From Mycobacterium attenuatum (lineage in GTDB: Bacteria > Actinomycetota > Actinomycetes > Mycobacteriales > Mycobacteriaceae), in assembly GCF_900566085.1 (NCBI RefSeq), contig NZ_UPHT01000119.1, positions 1 to 64,000 of the forward strand: 64,000 nt of DNA, in the 5' to 3' direction. The translations under genes were made by a program, and so were the position numbers. This document shows positions 52,958-63,121 of this stretch, piece after piece. Below the pieces are notes generated by a model. It did not search any database. It was not told where the DNA came from and saw only the letters and a list, made by a program, of their open reading frames with translations. Each line of letters starts with the position of its first letter. Positions within the stretch are counted from its first letter, which is position 1.

Positions 52958-54780
52958 GGCCGTCCTTGGTGCCCAGAGCTCGACGATTCGGGGGCGTCTG
53001 CCTGTTCAGCGCGCGGCCGTTGCACCTCACCGTCGGTGATGGCCACCTTCGACTCGTGGGGCTCCGCCGTTGCCGATGTGCTCTCCGTGGTGGTGTTCGC
53101 GGATCTCTTGGCAGCGCTTTGGCCTGGGGCCCTTTTCGCCGGGGCCTTCTTGGCAGCCCCTTTGGCAGGGACCTTCTTGGAGCCGCTCTTGGCGGGGGTC
53201 TTCTTGGCTGGTTGCTTCTTCGCGGGGGCCTTGGCGGCCTGTGCTTTCTGCGCTGCCTTCTGCTCGGCATATAGGTCGACTTCGGGCAGCTCGTCGACCG
53301 GCCAGTCCTTCAAAGTGTCCAGATAAAGCTGGCGCACCTCGGCAATACGGTCCGCGAGTGTGTCGAGGGACCAGTCGTCGACCGGGATCGCCGGAAAGAC
53401 CGCGACATCGACGGTGCCCGGATTGATCGTGGTCGAGTTTCGTGAGGCGACGATCTCCGCATTGCGAATCACGATGGGCACGATGGGGATTCCCGCCGCC
53501 ATCGCGATGCGAAACGGCCCCTTCTTGAAGGGTCCGACTTCGGTGGTGTCCAGCCGGGTGCCCTCGGGGGCGATCACGATTGACAACCCGTTTCTGGCGC
53601 GATCTTCGACGGCGTGCAGCGTCTCCACCGCGGCCGCCGAGTCGTCGCGATCGATGAACACCCCGTCCAAAAGCTTGCCCAGCGTGCCCATGATCGGGTC
53701 GTTCTGCAGTTCCTTCTTGCCCACGCCAACCCAGTTGTCGCGCACTAGCGCTCCGGCAATGACCGGGTCAACTTGGTTGCGGTGGTTGAAAATAAAGACG
53801 GCCGGACGCTGGGCAGTCAGATTTTCCTTCCCCACCACATTCAGATGCACACCGCTGGTGGCGAGCAGCAACTGGGAGAAGTTGGAGGTGAAGAAGTTCA
53901 CCCCGCGCCGCCTGCTACCGGTCAGCACACCCAGGCCCACCGCTCCCGCCGCGACGGGGAACATCGTGCTGAACCCGGCGAGTGTCCGCAACTGGCGCCG
54001 CAGACCGACGCCCCCGCGGCTGTTGAACTTCAGGATCGGCCAGCCCCGGCGCTTGGCGACGGCAGCCATCTTGCCTTCGGGGTTCGTGGGCCGCGGATTG
54101 CCGACCAGGTACATCAGTGCGACGTCTTCGTCGCCGTCGGCGTAGAAATAGCTGTCCTTGAGGTCGATCCCGTGCTCGGCTGCAAAACGTTGTACCGCTG
54201 CGGCTTTGCCGGGCCCCCACAAGATGGGCCGCACCACGTCACCGGTGAGCAACCCGTCTTCATTGACTTCGAACTTATTGGTCAGCATGTTGGCGATCCC
54301 CAGGAAGCGGGCCACCGGTTCGACCTGGATAGTCAACGCCGACGAGCTGAGGACCACGGTATGCCCACGAGCCATGTGTGCCCGAACCAGCTCACGCATT
54401 TCCGGGTAGATCCGGGGCTCTATCCGCTGGTGGAACAACCGCTCGCCGATCTCCTCCAGGTCGCTCAACAGCCGTCCCCGCAGCGCCGAGGACGCCTTGA
54501 TGATGAGGTCTTCGAACTCGATACGTCCCAGCGTGTGATTCAGACCGGCCTGCACCATGCTGAGCAACTCGCCGACACCCATGTCTCGGCGCCGCAACCG
54601 CTCCTGGGTGAGGATGACCGCGGTAAAGCCGGCGACCAACGTTCCGTCGAGATCGAAAAACGCGCCGACCTTAGGTCCGGAAGGGCTGGCCATGATCTCG
54701 GCGACCGAGCCGGGTAACCGCAGATCGCTGGCGGGCTTACCCGTTTCGCGCTGTTCGCCTCGCTCTGGTGAGGTGTTCAT
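52954..54780 (-). CDS. plsC: Bifunctional HAD hydrolase / 1-acylglycerol-3-phosphate acyltransferase with Lys/Ala tail
   Basis: The 608-residue fusion starts with a HAD phosphatase-like domain ([12 protein letters not shown] near 42, [11 protein letters not shown]), then a PlsC acyltransferase domain with HX4D (FNHRNQVDP) and APEGTRLDT. Acyltransferase activity makes phosphatidic acid; the HAD half suggests phosphate removal (L-3-phosphoserine phosphatase-like in annotations). The last roughly 110 residues are histone H1-like: repeated [12 protein letters not shown] units and then an acidic Ser/Glu tail. It overlaps plsB2 and the WS/DGAT gene by 4 bp each. Confidence 0.93.
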   Translation of the reverse strand: MNTSPERGEQRETGKPASDLRLPGSVAEIMASPSGPKVGAFFDLDGTLVAGFTAVILTQERLRRRDMGVGELLSMVQAGLNHTLGRIEFEDLIIKASSALRGRLLSDLEEIGERLFHQRIEPRIYPEMRELVRAHMARGHTVVLSSSALTIQVEPVARFLGIANMLTNKFEVNEDGLLTGDVVRPILWGPGKAAAVQRFAAEHGIDLKDSYFYADGDEDVALMYLVGNPRPTNPEGKMAAVAKRRGWPILKFNSRGGVGLRRQLRTLAGFSTMFPVAAGAVGLGVLTGSRRRGVNFFTSNFSQLLLATSGVHLNVVGKENLTAQRPAVFIFNHRNQVDPVIAGALVRDNWVGVGKKELQNDPIMGTLGKLLDGVFIDRDDSAAAVETLHAVEDRARNGLSIVIAPEGTRLDTTEVGPFKKGPFRIAMAAGIPIVPIVIRNAEIVASRNSTTINPGTVDVAVFPAIPVDDWSLDTLADRIAEVRQLYLDTLKDWPVDELPEVDLYAEQKAAQKAQAAKAPAKKQPAKKTPAKSGSKKVPAKGAAKKAPAKRAPGQSAAKRSANTTTESTSATAEPHESKVAITDGEVQRPRAEQADAPESSSSGHQGRP

Positions 54781-56249
54781 GAGCCCGACACCGAACGAGA
54801 CGCCATACCGGCCGTGGCGGTGAAGGAAGCCGGGATCGCCCGTGGTGCGGGCTCACCCGCGAGCGCCAGGATCTCGTCGAAACCGTCGAGCAGGCACTGG
54901 GCGAACAGCTCGTCGTTTCGCACCGATGCCCGATCGTAGCGTGCGGTGACGGTGCACCACCCGCCCCGGGATATCAGCACCATCATCATGGCCACACCCG
55001 GTAGCGGGCCAATACCGTACTGCCGCAAGACTTTTGCGCCGGCGATGAATGTGTCGCCGGGATAGACCGGGACGTTGCTGGCCTGCACGTCCGAGCCGAC
55101 CACAGAACCGGTGATCCCTTCGAGCACGGCTGTGGGCAAGATGCTCAACACTGGCGCGATCGAACCGACGATATTCATCGCCGGCTCGTCACGACGCTGG
55201 GTCATCTGGGCACGGATCTTCTTCATCCGGGCCACGGGATCGACGGTACCTATCGGCGCCGCCAAGTTGACGCCGGCGAATTGATTGCCGCCGGCCGCCG
55301 CGCCTTCGGCACGCAGGTTCACCGGCACCGCCATCGGCAGGGTGCTGATCGGCAAGCCGTGGGCCTCGTGGTACCGCCGCAGCGCACCGCACACACCCGC
55401 GAGGTAGGCGTCGTTGATCGATCCGCCGCCCGCTTTGGCCGCCTTGTGCAGTTCGGACAGGCGGATGTCGATCGCCTCGGTGCGGGTGGTCAGGCTACGC
55501 CGCCGCAGCAGCGGCGAGGGCTCCGCGGCACGGTTCAACACCCGAACGCCCGACATCGCGTAGCCCACGATCCCCGACACCGTGGCAACGGGATCCAGAA
55601 CCGCTCGCCCCGCCACCGATACCGCCCCGGACACCGCGCCCACGAGGCCGCCGACGATGGCCATGGGCAAATGATTGATGCCCTCGCGCATCAAGTCGTT
55701 GGGCGATAAATCCTGCGGAATGGGTTGTGGCGGTGTCGGCCTGGGTGCCGGATCCCGCTCCAAGTCGTAGATCTCAGCGAACATCTCGACACCGCCGACA
55801 CCGTCGGTGACGGCGTGGCTGACATGCAGCAGCATCGCCGCCATGCCATCGGCCAGACCCTCAACCAACGTGGCTGTCCACAGCGGCCGCGAGATGTCCA
55901 GCGGCGATTGCAGAATCACCTCGGCGAGGTCGAACACCTGGCGCAACGTGCCCGGTTCGGTGACGCGCACCCGTCGCACATGGAAGTCGAGGTTGAAGTC
56001 GGGATCCACGACCCAGCGCGGTGACGCGGTCGGCAGCGTCGGAACGACGACCTTTTGCCGCAGCCGCAACACGCGTCGAGAGGCGTTGTCGAAGCGGGTC
56101 CGGAAACGGTCCCAGTCCGGTGTGGTGTCGAGGAGTTCCAGCGCCATGATGCCCGACCGGGTACGCGGATTGGCCTCGCCCCGATGCAATAAATAGTCGA
56201 CCGGTCCGAGCTCGTCGGACAACGCGACGCCCTCGGCGGGCTCAGCCAT
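54777..56249 (-). CDS. Wax ester synthase / diacylglycerol acyltransferase family (Rv2484c homologue)
   Basis: A 490-residue WS/DGAT protein. The catalytic HHxxxDG motif reads SHAVTDG in LLHVSHAVTDGVGG, so the second, catalytic His and the Asp are kept and the first His is Ser. The C-terminal NVPG-type motif appears as SNVPVYPGDTF. It makes triacylglycerol or wax esters from acyl-CoA. ATG 56249 is preferred over the GTG two codons upstream. It overlaps plsC, so the pathway from G3P to storage lipid is one operon. Confidence 0.93.
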   Translation of the reverse strand: MAEPAEGVALSDELGPVDYLLHRGEANPRTRSGIMALELLDTTPDWDRFRTRFDNASRRVLRLRQKVVVPTLPTASPRWVVDPDFNLDFHVRRVRVTEPGTLRQVFDLAEVILQSPLDISRPLWTATLVEGLADGMAAMLLHVSHAVTDGVGGVEMFAEIYDLERDPAPRPTPPQPIPQDLSPNDLMREGINHLPMAIVGGLVGAVSGAVSVAGRAVLDPVATVSGIVGYAMSGVRVLNRAAEPSPLLRRRSLTTRTEAIDIRLSELHKAAKAGGGSINDAYLAGVCGALRRYHEAHGLPISTLPMAVPVNLRAEGAAAGGNQFAGVNLAAPIGTVDPVARMKKIRAQMTQRRDEPAMNIVGSIAPVLSILPTAVLEGITGSVVGSDVQASNVPVYPGDTFIAGAKVLRQYGIGPLPGVAMMMVLISRGGWCTVTARYDRASVRNDELFAQCLLDGFDEILALAGEPAPRAIPASFTATAGMASRSVSGS

Positions 56250-56429
56250 GATCACTACCCCACGACCGGCTAACTCGATGCGCCAACCCTGTCACCGCCA
56301 TCAAGCCTCCCGCGTCAGACCGTCAACCAAATTGCAGACACAACGCTAGTCCGGTTGCCGCGGGGGTGAAAGTGATGACCCACTGGTTGACACGGGCGCC
56401 GGAGCGCGCCGCGACGGTGGCCTGTTGGT

Positions 56430-57683
56430 TCAGCTGGCCGGCGTCTCCGTCAGCGCCAATGAACTCAGCACGGAGCTGGACCGCCGGCCGTACACCACCC
56501 CGAGGAAGTCGGCCACGGCATTGGCCGCCAGTCGGGACCGGACCGTCGGCGTGATGTCGAAAGCGTGGTGGGCATTGGCCAGCTCGGCATAGGCCACCGT
56601 GGCCGCTCCTGCTCCGCGCAATGCCGCGCAAAATGCCCGGGCCTGCGCGCAGGGCGCCAGCGGATCCTTATCGCCGTGCAGCACAAAGAACGGCGGCGCA
56701 TCGCGATGCACATAGGAAATCGGCGAAGCCGCCATGAAGTGCTCCGGATCGTCGGCGTAGCGCCTCTTCATGACGAAATGCTCCAGGAACGGCAGCATCA
56801 TCTCATGCATGTTGTCGAAGTCGGTGAAGTCATATACGCCGTAATAAGGCGCGACGGCCTGAACCGTCGTGTCGGCGTGTTCGAACCCTGGCTGAAACAT
56901 CGAATCGTTGGGCGTGAGGGCCGCCAAAGAAGCCAGGTGCGCACCCGCTGACCCGCCGGTCAGTGCGATGAAGTCGGAGTCACCACCGTAGTCCGCGATG
57001 TTCTCACGAACCCAGGCGATCGCGCGCTTGACGTCGATGACGTGTGCGGGGAAACTGCACCGCGGGCTCTTGCTGTAGTTGATCGAAACGCAGATCCAGC
57101 CCAGTTCCACCATCCGGCTCATCAACGTGTACGCCTGGGGACGTTTGCCGTTGACCGCCCACGCGCCTCCGGGAACCTGGATCAGCACCGGCGCACGATG
57201 GCCCGGTGCCAGATCGGGCCGGCGCCAGATGTCGAGCAGATGCGCCCGACCACCGGGACCGTAGGAAATATCGGAGGTCTGCGCGGCGTAGCGGCGACGT
57301 GGCCCCGAGGGCAGCAGGCCGCCTCGCCGGGCGCATGCGGAAGGGTCGCCACTCGGGTGCGATACCAGGTCGCGGAAGTCCGGACCGAGGGACTCCTCGA
57401 GAGCCGCAGTGAGCGCCTTATCCGCTCGCTGCGCCGCCCATGCTGCGCCGAATCGGCCGATCGCCGGCGGCGACACCCGAGACAGCGCATGCCCGGTCAA
57501 TACGTGCAGGGGAAACTCCGTGGAAACCCAACCCGCCACCCAGCCGAGCGCGAACGGCGAACCCCGAAGCAGTACGGCTCCCGAGCGGATGGTGTCTTTG
57601 GCGTCAGCCGCGAGCTGCGCTCCCTGCCGCAACGCTTCGGCACCGGCACGGGAGCACCGGGAAGTCACACTGGCCATGCACAT
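56430..57683 (-). CDS. lipQ: Carboxylesterase/lipase LipQ
   Basis: A 417-residue alpha/beta hydrolase of the BD-FAE/hormone-sensitive-lipase type. The oxyanion motif is PGGAW (instead of HGGG), the nucleophile elbow GGSAGAH, with Asp in LHGDKDPLAP and His in ANAHHAFD. The start at ATG 57683 is chosen because upstream codons lack conservation. It is the first gene upstream of the WS/DGAT-plsC-plsB2 unit, with a 180-bp gap. Confidence 0.9.
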   Translation of the reverse strand: MCMASVTSRCSRAGAEALRQGAQLAADAKDTIRSGAVLLRGSPFALGWVAGWVSTEFPLHVLTGHALSRVSPPAIGRFGAAWAAQRADKALTAALEESLGPDFRDLVSHPSGDPSACARRGGLLPSGPRRRYAAQTSDISYGPGGRAHLLDIWRRPDLAPGHRAPVLIQVPGGAWAVNGKRPQAYTLMSRMVELGWICVSINYSKSPRCSFPAHVIDVKRAIAWVRENIADYGGDSDFIALTGGSAGAHLASLAALTPNDSMFQPGFEHADTTVQAVAPYYGVYDFTDFDNMHEMMLPFLEHFVMKRRYADDPEHFMAASPISYVHRDAPPFFVLHGDKDPLAPCAQARAFCAALRGAGAATVAYAELANAHHAFDITPTVRSRLAANAVADFLGVVYGRRSSSVLSSLALTETPAS

Positions 57684-57870
57684 AACAAAGCCCACCCCTC
57701 GACGTCCAGGCACACGCGTCGTTGCGGTTAACGGCCGTTTGCCGGCCGGTGTTGTACGTGTGTCGAGGCTCACACCATAACCGATTTCTGGCGTAGCGGA
57801 AGACTTTTCAGGCCCGTCGTGTCGCCGAAGCCGATCTTGAACCGCGGTTGGATAGACTGACCTGCGCATT

Positions 57871-57944
57871 GCCTCCGTAGCTCAGGTGGATAGAGCAAGG
57901 GCCTTCTAATCCCTAGGTCAGAGGTTCGAGTCCTCTCGGGGGCA
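57871..57944 (+). tRNA. tRNA-Arg (anticodon TCT)
   Basis: GCCTCCG pairs with CGGGGGC (one T-G pair), the D arm is GCTCAGGTGGATAGAGC, the anticodon loop CTTCTAA gives TCT, and the T arm is AGAGGTTCGAGTCCTCT. Discriminator A; CCA is not encoded. It marks the left edge of an accessory segment. Confidence 0.95.
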
Positions 57945-57974
57945 CTACAAGGGTCACTACAAGGGTCAATACAA
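57943..57974. repeat. 12-bp tandem repeat at the tRNA-Arg 3' end
   Basis: CACTACAAGGGT occurs twice in perfect tandem (57943-57954, 57955-57966) and is followed by a decayed copy CAATACAA. The first unit begins on the last bases of the tRNA gene. Confidence 0.85.
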
Positions 57975-58057
57975 AATACAGGCCCCCGGTATCGCGGCGC
58001 AGACATGGCCACGCCAGCACCGTCGCGCGTGGCATCGGTGGTGGGGGCTGCCCGGCA

Positions 58058-58150
58058 GCCGCCGTTCAGCAGGCGTGCGACCTCCCATCGGGGGAATTTG
58101 AACCTCCCCGATTCGGGAGATCGTTGCGCTTCGGTCCAGCCGCCCATCAT
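58058..58150 (-). pseudogene. Possible excisionase/MerR-type helix-turn-helix remnant
   Basis: A minus-strand frame reads TEAQRSPESGRFKFPRWEVA then RLLNGG, which resembles the C-terminal half of HTH_17/MerR DNA-binding domains (…R-x-P-x-G-x-R-x-F-x-R-x-x-V-x-x-LL). Recognition-helix sequence is absent, and the frame then runs into non-coding sequence and the tRNA. TTGACA and a 12-bp dyad ATACNNNNGTAT (58165-58182) lie just upstream. The call rests on a short match. Confidence 0.35.
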
Positions 58151-58280
58151 GGACGCAACCTACCATACGTCTGTATTGTCAAATGGTCGATCGTATTGGA
58201 GAGTTAGCTCTGGCAATGTACACGCCCACCGTTGTCCGGCAGGCGCACCGCACCCCAACAAGGCGCACTTGGGCCTCCGT

Positions 58281-58340
58281 AATCCCCGGTGATCCTCGGT
58301 GGTCCTCGGTGATCCTCGGTGGTCCTCGGTGGTCCTCGGT
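58281..58340. repeat. 10-bp minisatellite upstream of the PPE gene
   Basis: Six 10-bp units, consensus GRTCCTCGGT (first unit AATCCCCGGT, then GA-, GG-, GA-, GG-, GG-type), run without gaps 180 bp upstream of the PPE start. The period equals about one DNA helical turn. Confidence 0.9.
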
Positions 58341-58521
58341 GACCAGCCCGACCGAAAGGTTTAGAGCAGATGTTTGTGGACGACCGACGTTGCAAAACCG
58401 GACCCCGCAACTTCGGCCCAGCCTGGGGCCGGTCGGAGGTCAATGCGGGTCGGATCCGGGCAACCAATCCTGCCGCCGATAGGTGGGCGGCAGCCAGGTA
58501 CTGGGTCGATGGCGGTTTGTC

Positions 58522-59805
58522 ATGACGGCCCCGGTTTGGCTGGCGTCTCCACCGGAGGTGCATTCGGCGTTGTTGAGCACCGGTCCCGGTCCCAATTCAC
58601 TGTTGGCGGCTGCCGCGGAGTGGTCGTCGCTGAGCGCTGAGTATGCGTCGGTGGCCGAGGACCTCTCGGTGGTGCTGGGCATGCTGCAGACAGCAGCATG
58701 GCAAGGGCCCAGCGCCGCGATATGCGTGGGTGCCTATGCGCCGTACGTGTTGTGGTTGACGCAGGCCAGCGCCGATTGCGTCACCACAGCGGCTGCACAC
58801 GAGTCCGCGGCCGGAGCCTACGCCACGGCGTTGGCCACGATGCCGACACTGGCCGAATTGGCGGCCAACCACACGACCCATGCCGTGTTGGCAACGACGA
58901 ATTTCTTTGGCATCAATACCATCCCGATCGCACTGAACGAGGCCGACTACGTGCGGATGTGGATCCAGGCCGCCACCACGATGAGCGTCTATGCGGGATC
59001 CGGTGCCGCAGCGTTGACCTCGACGCCTCACACCCCGCCGGCGCCGGTGATCATCAGGTGCCGCGCCGGCGAAGCCGCCCATGTCGCCGCGGTTAGCCAA
59101 GCCTTCGGCTGCGACCCATTTCCACTATGGACTTTATTCTGGGGTCTGGTGGAAACTATGCTGATAGAGATTATCGGCGTGCCATTTTTCACGCTGTTTG
59201 TAATTACAGTCATAATCCTATCGCCGTCATGGCTATTTGCCGCCGTCTTAGCCGAATTTCTCGGCTACTCCGCCTTTGCCGGCAACATTATGCAATATCT
59301 GAGTCTCACATGGTTTGCTATCGGCATCATGGCCCTCGGCTTCATGATGATGCCTTTCGCGCTGGGCTATGACATCGCAAATGCGGTGCTCTACTGGATC
59401 ACGCACCTGTGCGGCGCGGTTGTTTCGATGCTGCCGAGTCCGCTGGCAGCAGCGGCGGCGCTGTCGGCTTCGGGTTCGTCTGCCGCCACGACCGCAAGCA
59501 CTCTTTCGGGTGCGGTTGCGGCACCTGCAGCAAGTGCGACCGTCGGCAGTGTGGCGCCCACGGCAGTTGCGTCGGCGATGTTGCCCGAAGCACCGGCGCC
59601 CTCCGGGTTGGGAGGACCGTCTGGGCCGCTGCCCGCAGTGGGTTCGGAGCGGGCTGTCGCCACGTTGGGATTCGCCGGTACCGCCCCCAAGGTCGTTGTT
59701 GCGCAGCCCACTGGATTGGCAACAGTATGTGGTGGCGCATCGGGTGAGGCCCCACGAGTACCGGTATTGCCGGGGTCGTGGACCCCGAATGTGGTGCACC
59801 CGTGA
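58522..59805 (+). CDS. PPE family protein, PPE-PPW subfamily
   Basis: 427 residues from ATG 58522. The N-terminal PPE domain (1-180) has PPE at 10-12, SxxSAEY and the AWQGP turn. The region 202-305 is strongly hydrophobic and locally low in GC, with several membrane-type segments ([20 protein letters not shown]). The C-terminus has the subfamily motifs GFAGT (383-387) and PVLPGSW (414-420). PPE proteins are exported by type VII systems with PE partners; here the nearest PE gene is convergent, not in an operon. Function is unknown. Confidence 0.9.
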   Translation: MTAPVWLASPPEVHSALLSTGPGPNSLLAAAAEWSSLSAEYASVAEDLSVVLGMLQTAAWQGPSAAICVGAYAPYVLWLTQASADCVTTAAAHESAAGAYATALATMPTLAELAANHTTHAVLATTNFFGINTIPIALNEADYVRMWIQAATTMSVYAGSGAAALTSTPHTPPAPVIIRCRAGEAAHVAAVSQAFGCDPFPLWTLFWGLVETMLIEIIGVPFFTLFVITVIILSPSWLFAAVLAEFLGYSAFAGNIMQYLSLTWFAIGIMALGFMMMPFALGYDIANAVLYWITHLCGAVVSMLPSPLAAAAALSASGSSAATTASTLSGAVAAPAASATVGSVAPTAVASAMLPEAPAPSGLGGPSGPLPAVGSERAVATLGFAGTAPKVVVAQPTGLATVCGGASGEAPRVPVLPGSWTPNVVHP

Positions 59806-59811
59806 CTTAAA

Positions 59812-61575
59812 TCAGGCGGCTAGCGCCGACAGCTCGGCCGCGACCGCTCGCAACGCATTAAAGACGACGATCAATTCGACGCCGCCCCCGAGCGCCAGCA
59901 ATCCCGTGGTAGCCGCTAATGGATAGCCGACTGCGTTGACCAATCCCAGCGGGTCACCAGCGGTGAATTGCCCGAACCCGTCCAGAAAGAGGTTGAGGTC
60001 GTAGGAGGGCAGCGTGACTACAAGGGCAAGGGTCATGTCTCGTGTGGCCGAAAGAGTCCCGTAACCGGTGGCAGCAATATCGCCGAGGGCCGCAACGAGA
60101 CGGGCGTTTGCTGCATGCAATTCGCTGATTTCGATGTAGGTGCGAAAACCGGGCCACACCGGGGCGGGCAGCGAGTCGGCGACGGCCATCCAATTCGAGA
60201 GGTCCGGCAGCGCCGGCAATCCCGCAGAGGTAATGTCGTATACAGCGGTGTCCATTCCGCGCTGCGTTCCGGCAACGAGCAAGTCAAGAACGGTCACCGG
60301 GGCGACTTCGGGAAAGAGTCCAAATGGCGTCGGCAGATTCGCCGGCGCGGTCGAATAGCCGTAGCGGGCGTCGCCGTACCCCAAGTTCACCAGCGTGGTC
60401 AGGTTGGGCTCCATCAGATCCGCGAGCGCATTGCCGATAAACGGGACGCCCCGCAATGGGTACAACAGTGGCAGATGCGGCGTGCGGATCATGTGGTAAG
60501 TGCTCATGGTGGGACCGTCGGTCGGCAGTATTGTTGCCCCACTCACCTGCTCAGGCGTCAGATAGGGGACAGTGCCGTGCAGATAGTAGATGCCCGCCAG
60601 GGCGTTGAGATCCGCCAGCAAATTGACTGGGTACCTTGGGAAGTCGGCGATTCCGTCGTATTCAACGGTGTAAACGCTGGTCGGGTACACATCGGCTGGA
60701 GTCGCGCCGCTGAAGGTCAGACCGATACTCGGAACAAACAGACCGGCGAAACGCGCGAAGAGGCCCCCATTGGGGTTGTTGGGATTAGCCACCAGCACAA
60801 AGGACAGCTGGTCTGGGCTTGGCGCACTCGAACCCAGAGCGGCCAAATACCTCATCTCCAACGACGAGATCGTGGCGCTTTGCGAGTAACCGAAGACGGT
60901 GACATGGCTTCCGACGGCAAGGTGCTCGCTGATCGCGTTGTGCAGGACTGTCAAACCCCGCGACACCGAGATGTCGAACCTTAGGTCCAGGACGCCGGTG
61001 TATGGGTACAGCTCTTCGGGCGTGGCCAGACCCTGCGGGACGGCCCACGCGGTGTTTGGCTTGATGAACGCTTCCAAGACGTTGTCGATGTAGCTTTGCC
61101 CGGGAATCGGCGTCCCGGTGCCTCCCATCACCATTGCGGTAGCGGGGGCCAAGGCAGCCGCCATGGCCTTAGGTATCGACGACACTGCGCTGCCCGCGGC
61201 GGACCCCACCGTAATGCCGCTGCCGATAACCGATTGACCCAGCGCCTGGGTCGACGCGTGCGCTACGCCAAGCAGTTCCTGCATCGACGACCCATTCCCT
61301 GCCTCAACCCATGCGTAGGACCTCGCGCCCGCTTGCAGGGCCACCGCGAACTCGTCAAGAAGCGCAGTGGCTCGGGCGGTCAGGGTCTGGAAGCTGCGAG
61401 CATGCTCGTTGAACAGGGCCACAATCGCTGTAGATATTTCGTCGGCGGCCGGGGCCGCCAACCTCGTGGTCACGGCCGCCGCAGCCGCATTGGCTGTGTC
61501 GATCCGTGACCCGATCGCGGCCAAATCTGTTGCAGCGCAGGTCATCGTCGCAGGTGTTGTGGTCACGAATGACAT
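59812..61575 (-). CDS. PE protein with PE-PPE alpha/beta hydrolase domain
   Basis: 587 residues. PE domain (1-95) begins MSFVTTTPATMTCAA, so the usual Pro-Glu at 8-9 is Pro-Ala, and it ends with the ESX secretion motif YxxxE (Y87-E91). After a linker, the PE-PPE domain (about 155-400) has the nucleophile elbow GYSQS (Ser231), as in mycobacterial PE esterases. The remaining C-terminal part (400-587) is hydrophobic in places. GGAGG precedes the ATG. Probably exported by ESX-5 as an esterase/lipase; the substrate is unknown. It is separated from the convergent PPE gene by 6 bp. Confidence 0.9.
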   Translation of the reverse strand: MSFVTTTPATMTCAATDLAAIGSRIDTANAAAAAVTTRLAAPAADEISTAIVALFNEHARSFQTLTARATALLDEFAVALQAGARSYAWVEAGNGSSMQELLGVAHASTQALGQSVIGSGITVGSAAGSAVSSIPKAMAAALAPATAMVMGGTGTPIPGQSYIDNVLEAFIKPNTAWAVPQGLATPEELYPYTGVLDLRFDISVSRGLTVLHNAISEHLAVGSHVTVFGYSQSATISSLEMRYLAALGSSAPSPDQLSFVLVANPNNPNGGLFARFAGLFVPSIGLTFSGATPADVYPTSVYTVEYDGIADFPRYPVNLLADLNALAGIYYLHGTVPYLTPEQVSGATILPTDGPTMSTYHMIRTPHLPLLYPLRGVPFIGNALADLMEPNLTTLVNLGYGDARYGYSTAPANLPTPFGLFPEVAPVTVLDLLVAGTQRGMDTAVYDITSAGLPALPDLSNWMAVADSLPAPVWPGFRTYIEISELHAANARLVAALGDIAATGYGTLSATRDMTLALVVTLPSYDLNLFLDGFGQFTAGDPLGLVNAVGYPLAATTGLLALGGGVELIVVFNALRAVAAELSALAA

Positions 61576-61915
61576 TTGCGTTTCCTCCGACTGCCCGCTC
61601 GCTTTCTCAGTGCAGGGACTCGCTCACACCGCGTGTCGAACCCGCCACCTAGTGGCGCAGGCCCACGAGCTTGTCGCCTGACCGATCCAGAAGTCGAGGT
61701 CGACTCGGGCATTCATGTCACAACCAACTGTGCAAGAGGCGCTTTCGGCAAAGATTGGTCAATCGTGAAATGCGCTGATCGTCGCGTGAGCACCTGGGCA
61801 GGGTGGCCGATTTATTGCTGGTGCCGTACTTCCGTGCGCCCGCGCAAGGTGGCGGGCTGCACGGCACCTGGGCCGGCCCCACAGGACGGCGCCGAGGCGG
61901 CACCGCGACTTTGCG
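61576..61915. other. Intergenic region upstream of the PE gene
   Basis: 340 bp between bkdC and the PE gene start; it should hold the PE promoter. No gene, RNA or strong repeat is evident. Confidence 0.5.
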
Positions 61916-63121
61916 CTAAAGGTCCAGCAGCGCCGCCGCGGGCGACTCGATCAAGTCACGCAGCTCGCACAGGAACCGCGCCACCTGGGCACCGTCGGCG
62001 ACGCGATGGTCGAAGACGCACGTCAACGTCATCGTCGGCCGGGCCACGATCTCATCGCCGACGGCCACCGGCCGCGCCTTGATCGCGCCCATCCCCAAGA
62101 TGGCTGCTTCGGGATGGTTGATCACCGGAACACCGTCGTCAACGCCCAACGCCCCAAAGTTTGACACGGTAAACGTCGAACCACCCAGCTCGGATGGGGT
62201 AAGCGTGCCTTCACGCGCTCGGCTGATCAATTCGGCTGTGCGGCAGGCGAGTCCGCGGGTTGTCAGTGCTTGCGCATCGGTGAGCACTGGGACCAGCAGT
62301 CCGCGGTCGGTGGCCACGGCAAAGCCCACATGCACACGGCGGTGCAGATGCAACTGCGGGCCGCGAGCCGAATCAACCCAAGTCGAATTCAGAATCGTGT
62401 GATGCGTCAATGCGATAACAACAAACCGCAATGTGAGTGCAAACGGCGTGACGTTTGCACCGGCATGGGCGCTGAGCATGTCAGACAGCCTCAGCAGGCT
62501 ACCGCAGTCAACCTGCACGCTGGCCAACGCGTCCGGGATCTCTCTGTGGGACAACGTCATCCGCTCGGCCATCCGAGCCTGTACACCTCGCACGGGTTGC
62601 ACGTCGGTATCACGCGCGGGCGGCTGAGCTGCCGCAAGCACGTCCGAGCGGGTGATCACCCGACCGGAATCCGCTTCCGGCCGCAAGGCGGCCAGATCAA
62701 CTCCTAACTCCTTGGCCAGCTTGCGCGCCGACGGCACTGCGCGCGGCCTGGAGTGCCCAGGGATTCGCCTGCTGCTGTCGAGATCCGGGTCGGCCCCATA
62801 CCCCACCAGCGTCGGCGCAGTGGCCTGACCATCGCCGGCCAACGCCGCCGCCATCGCGCGGTCCGGTGCGGTATCGATGCGCACCAGCAATGCGCCCACC
62901 TCGATGACATCGCCTTCGGAGCCACCGATCTCGACGACTCGCCCGGTGTAGGGGCTGGGAATCTCGACCTGTGCCTTGGCGGTTTCTACCGAACACAGGG
63001 TCTGATTGAGCTCCACATCGTCGCCCACCACGACGTTCCAGCACGTCACCGTGACCTCGTCGAGTCCCTCCCCCAGGTCCGGAACCAGGAAGTCCTTGAT
63101 GCGCTGCGGTTGGGAATTCAC
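61916..63121 (-). CDS. bkdC: Branched-chain keto-acid dehydrogenase E2 (dihydrolipoyl acyltransferase)
   Basis: 401 residues from GTG 63121, which overlaps the bkdB stop by 4 bp (GTGA). The N-terminal lipoyl domain carries the lipoyl-lysine in [10 protein letters not shown], a hinge follows, then the E1/E3-binding domain ([15 protein letters not shown]), then the acyltransferase domain with the catalytic His in [11 protein letters not shown]. It degrades leucine, isoleucine and valine keto acids to acyl-CoAs, precursors of odd and branched lipids. Confidence 0.94.
   Translation of the reverse strand: MNSQPQRIKDFLVPDLGEGLDEVTVTCWNVVVGDDVELNQTLCSVETAKAQVEIPSPYTGRVVEIGGSEGDVIEVGALLVRIDTAPDRAMAAALAGDGQATAPTLVGYGADPDLDSSRRIPGHSRPRAVPSARKLAKELGVDLAALRPEADSGRVITRSDVLAAAQPPARDTDVQPVRGVQARMAERMTLSHREIPDALASVQVDCGSLLRLSDMLSAHAGANVTPFALTLRFVVIALTHHTILNSTWVDSARGPQLHLHRRVHVGFAVATDRGLLVPVLTDAQALTTRGLACRTAELISRAREGTLTPSELGGSTFTVSNFGALGVDDGVPVINHPEAAILGMGAIKARPVAVGDEIVARPTMTLTCVFDHRVADGAQVARFLCELRDLIESPAAALLDL

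Noticed and set aside
57770-58150. 126-codon minus-strand frame containing APERTRTSDLGIRRP
   Set aside because: This peptide is the well-known spurious translation of a tRNA gene read antisense. Only the 5' part was kept, as a possible excisionase scrap.
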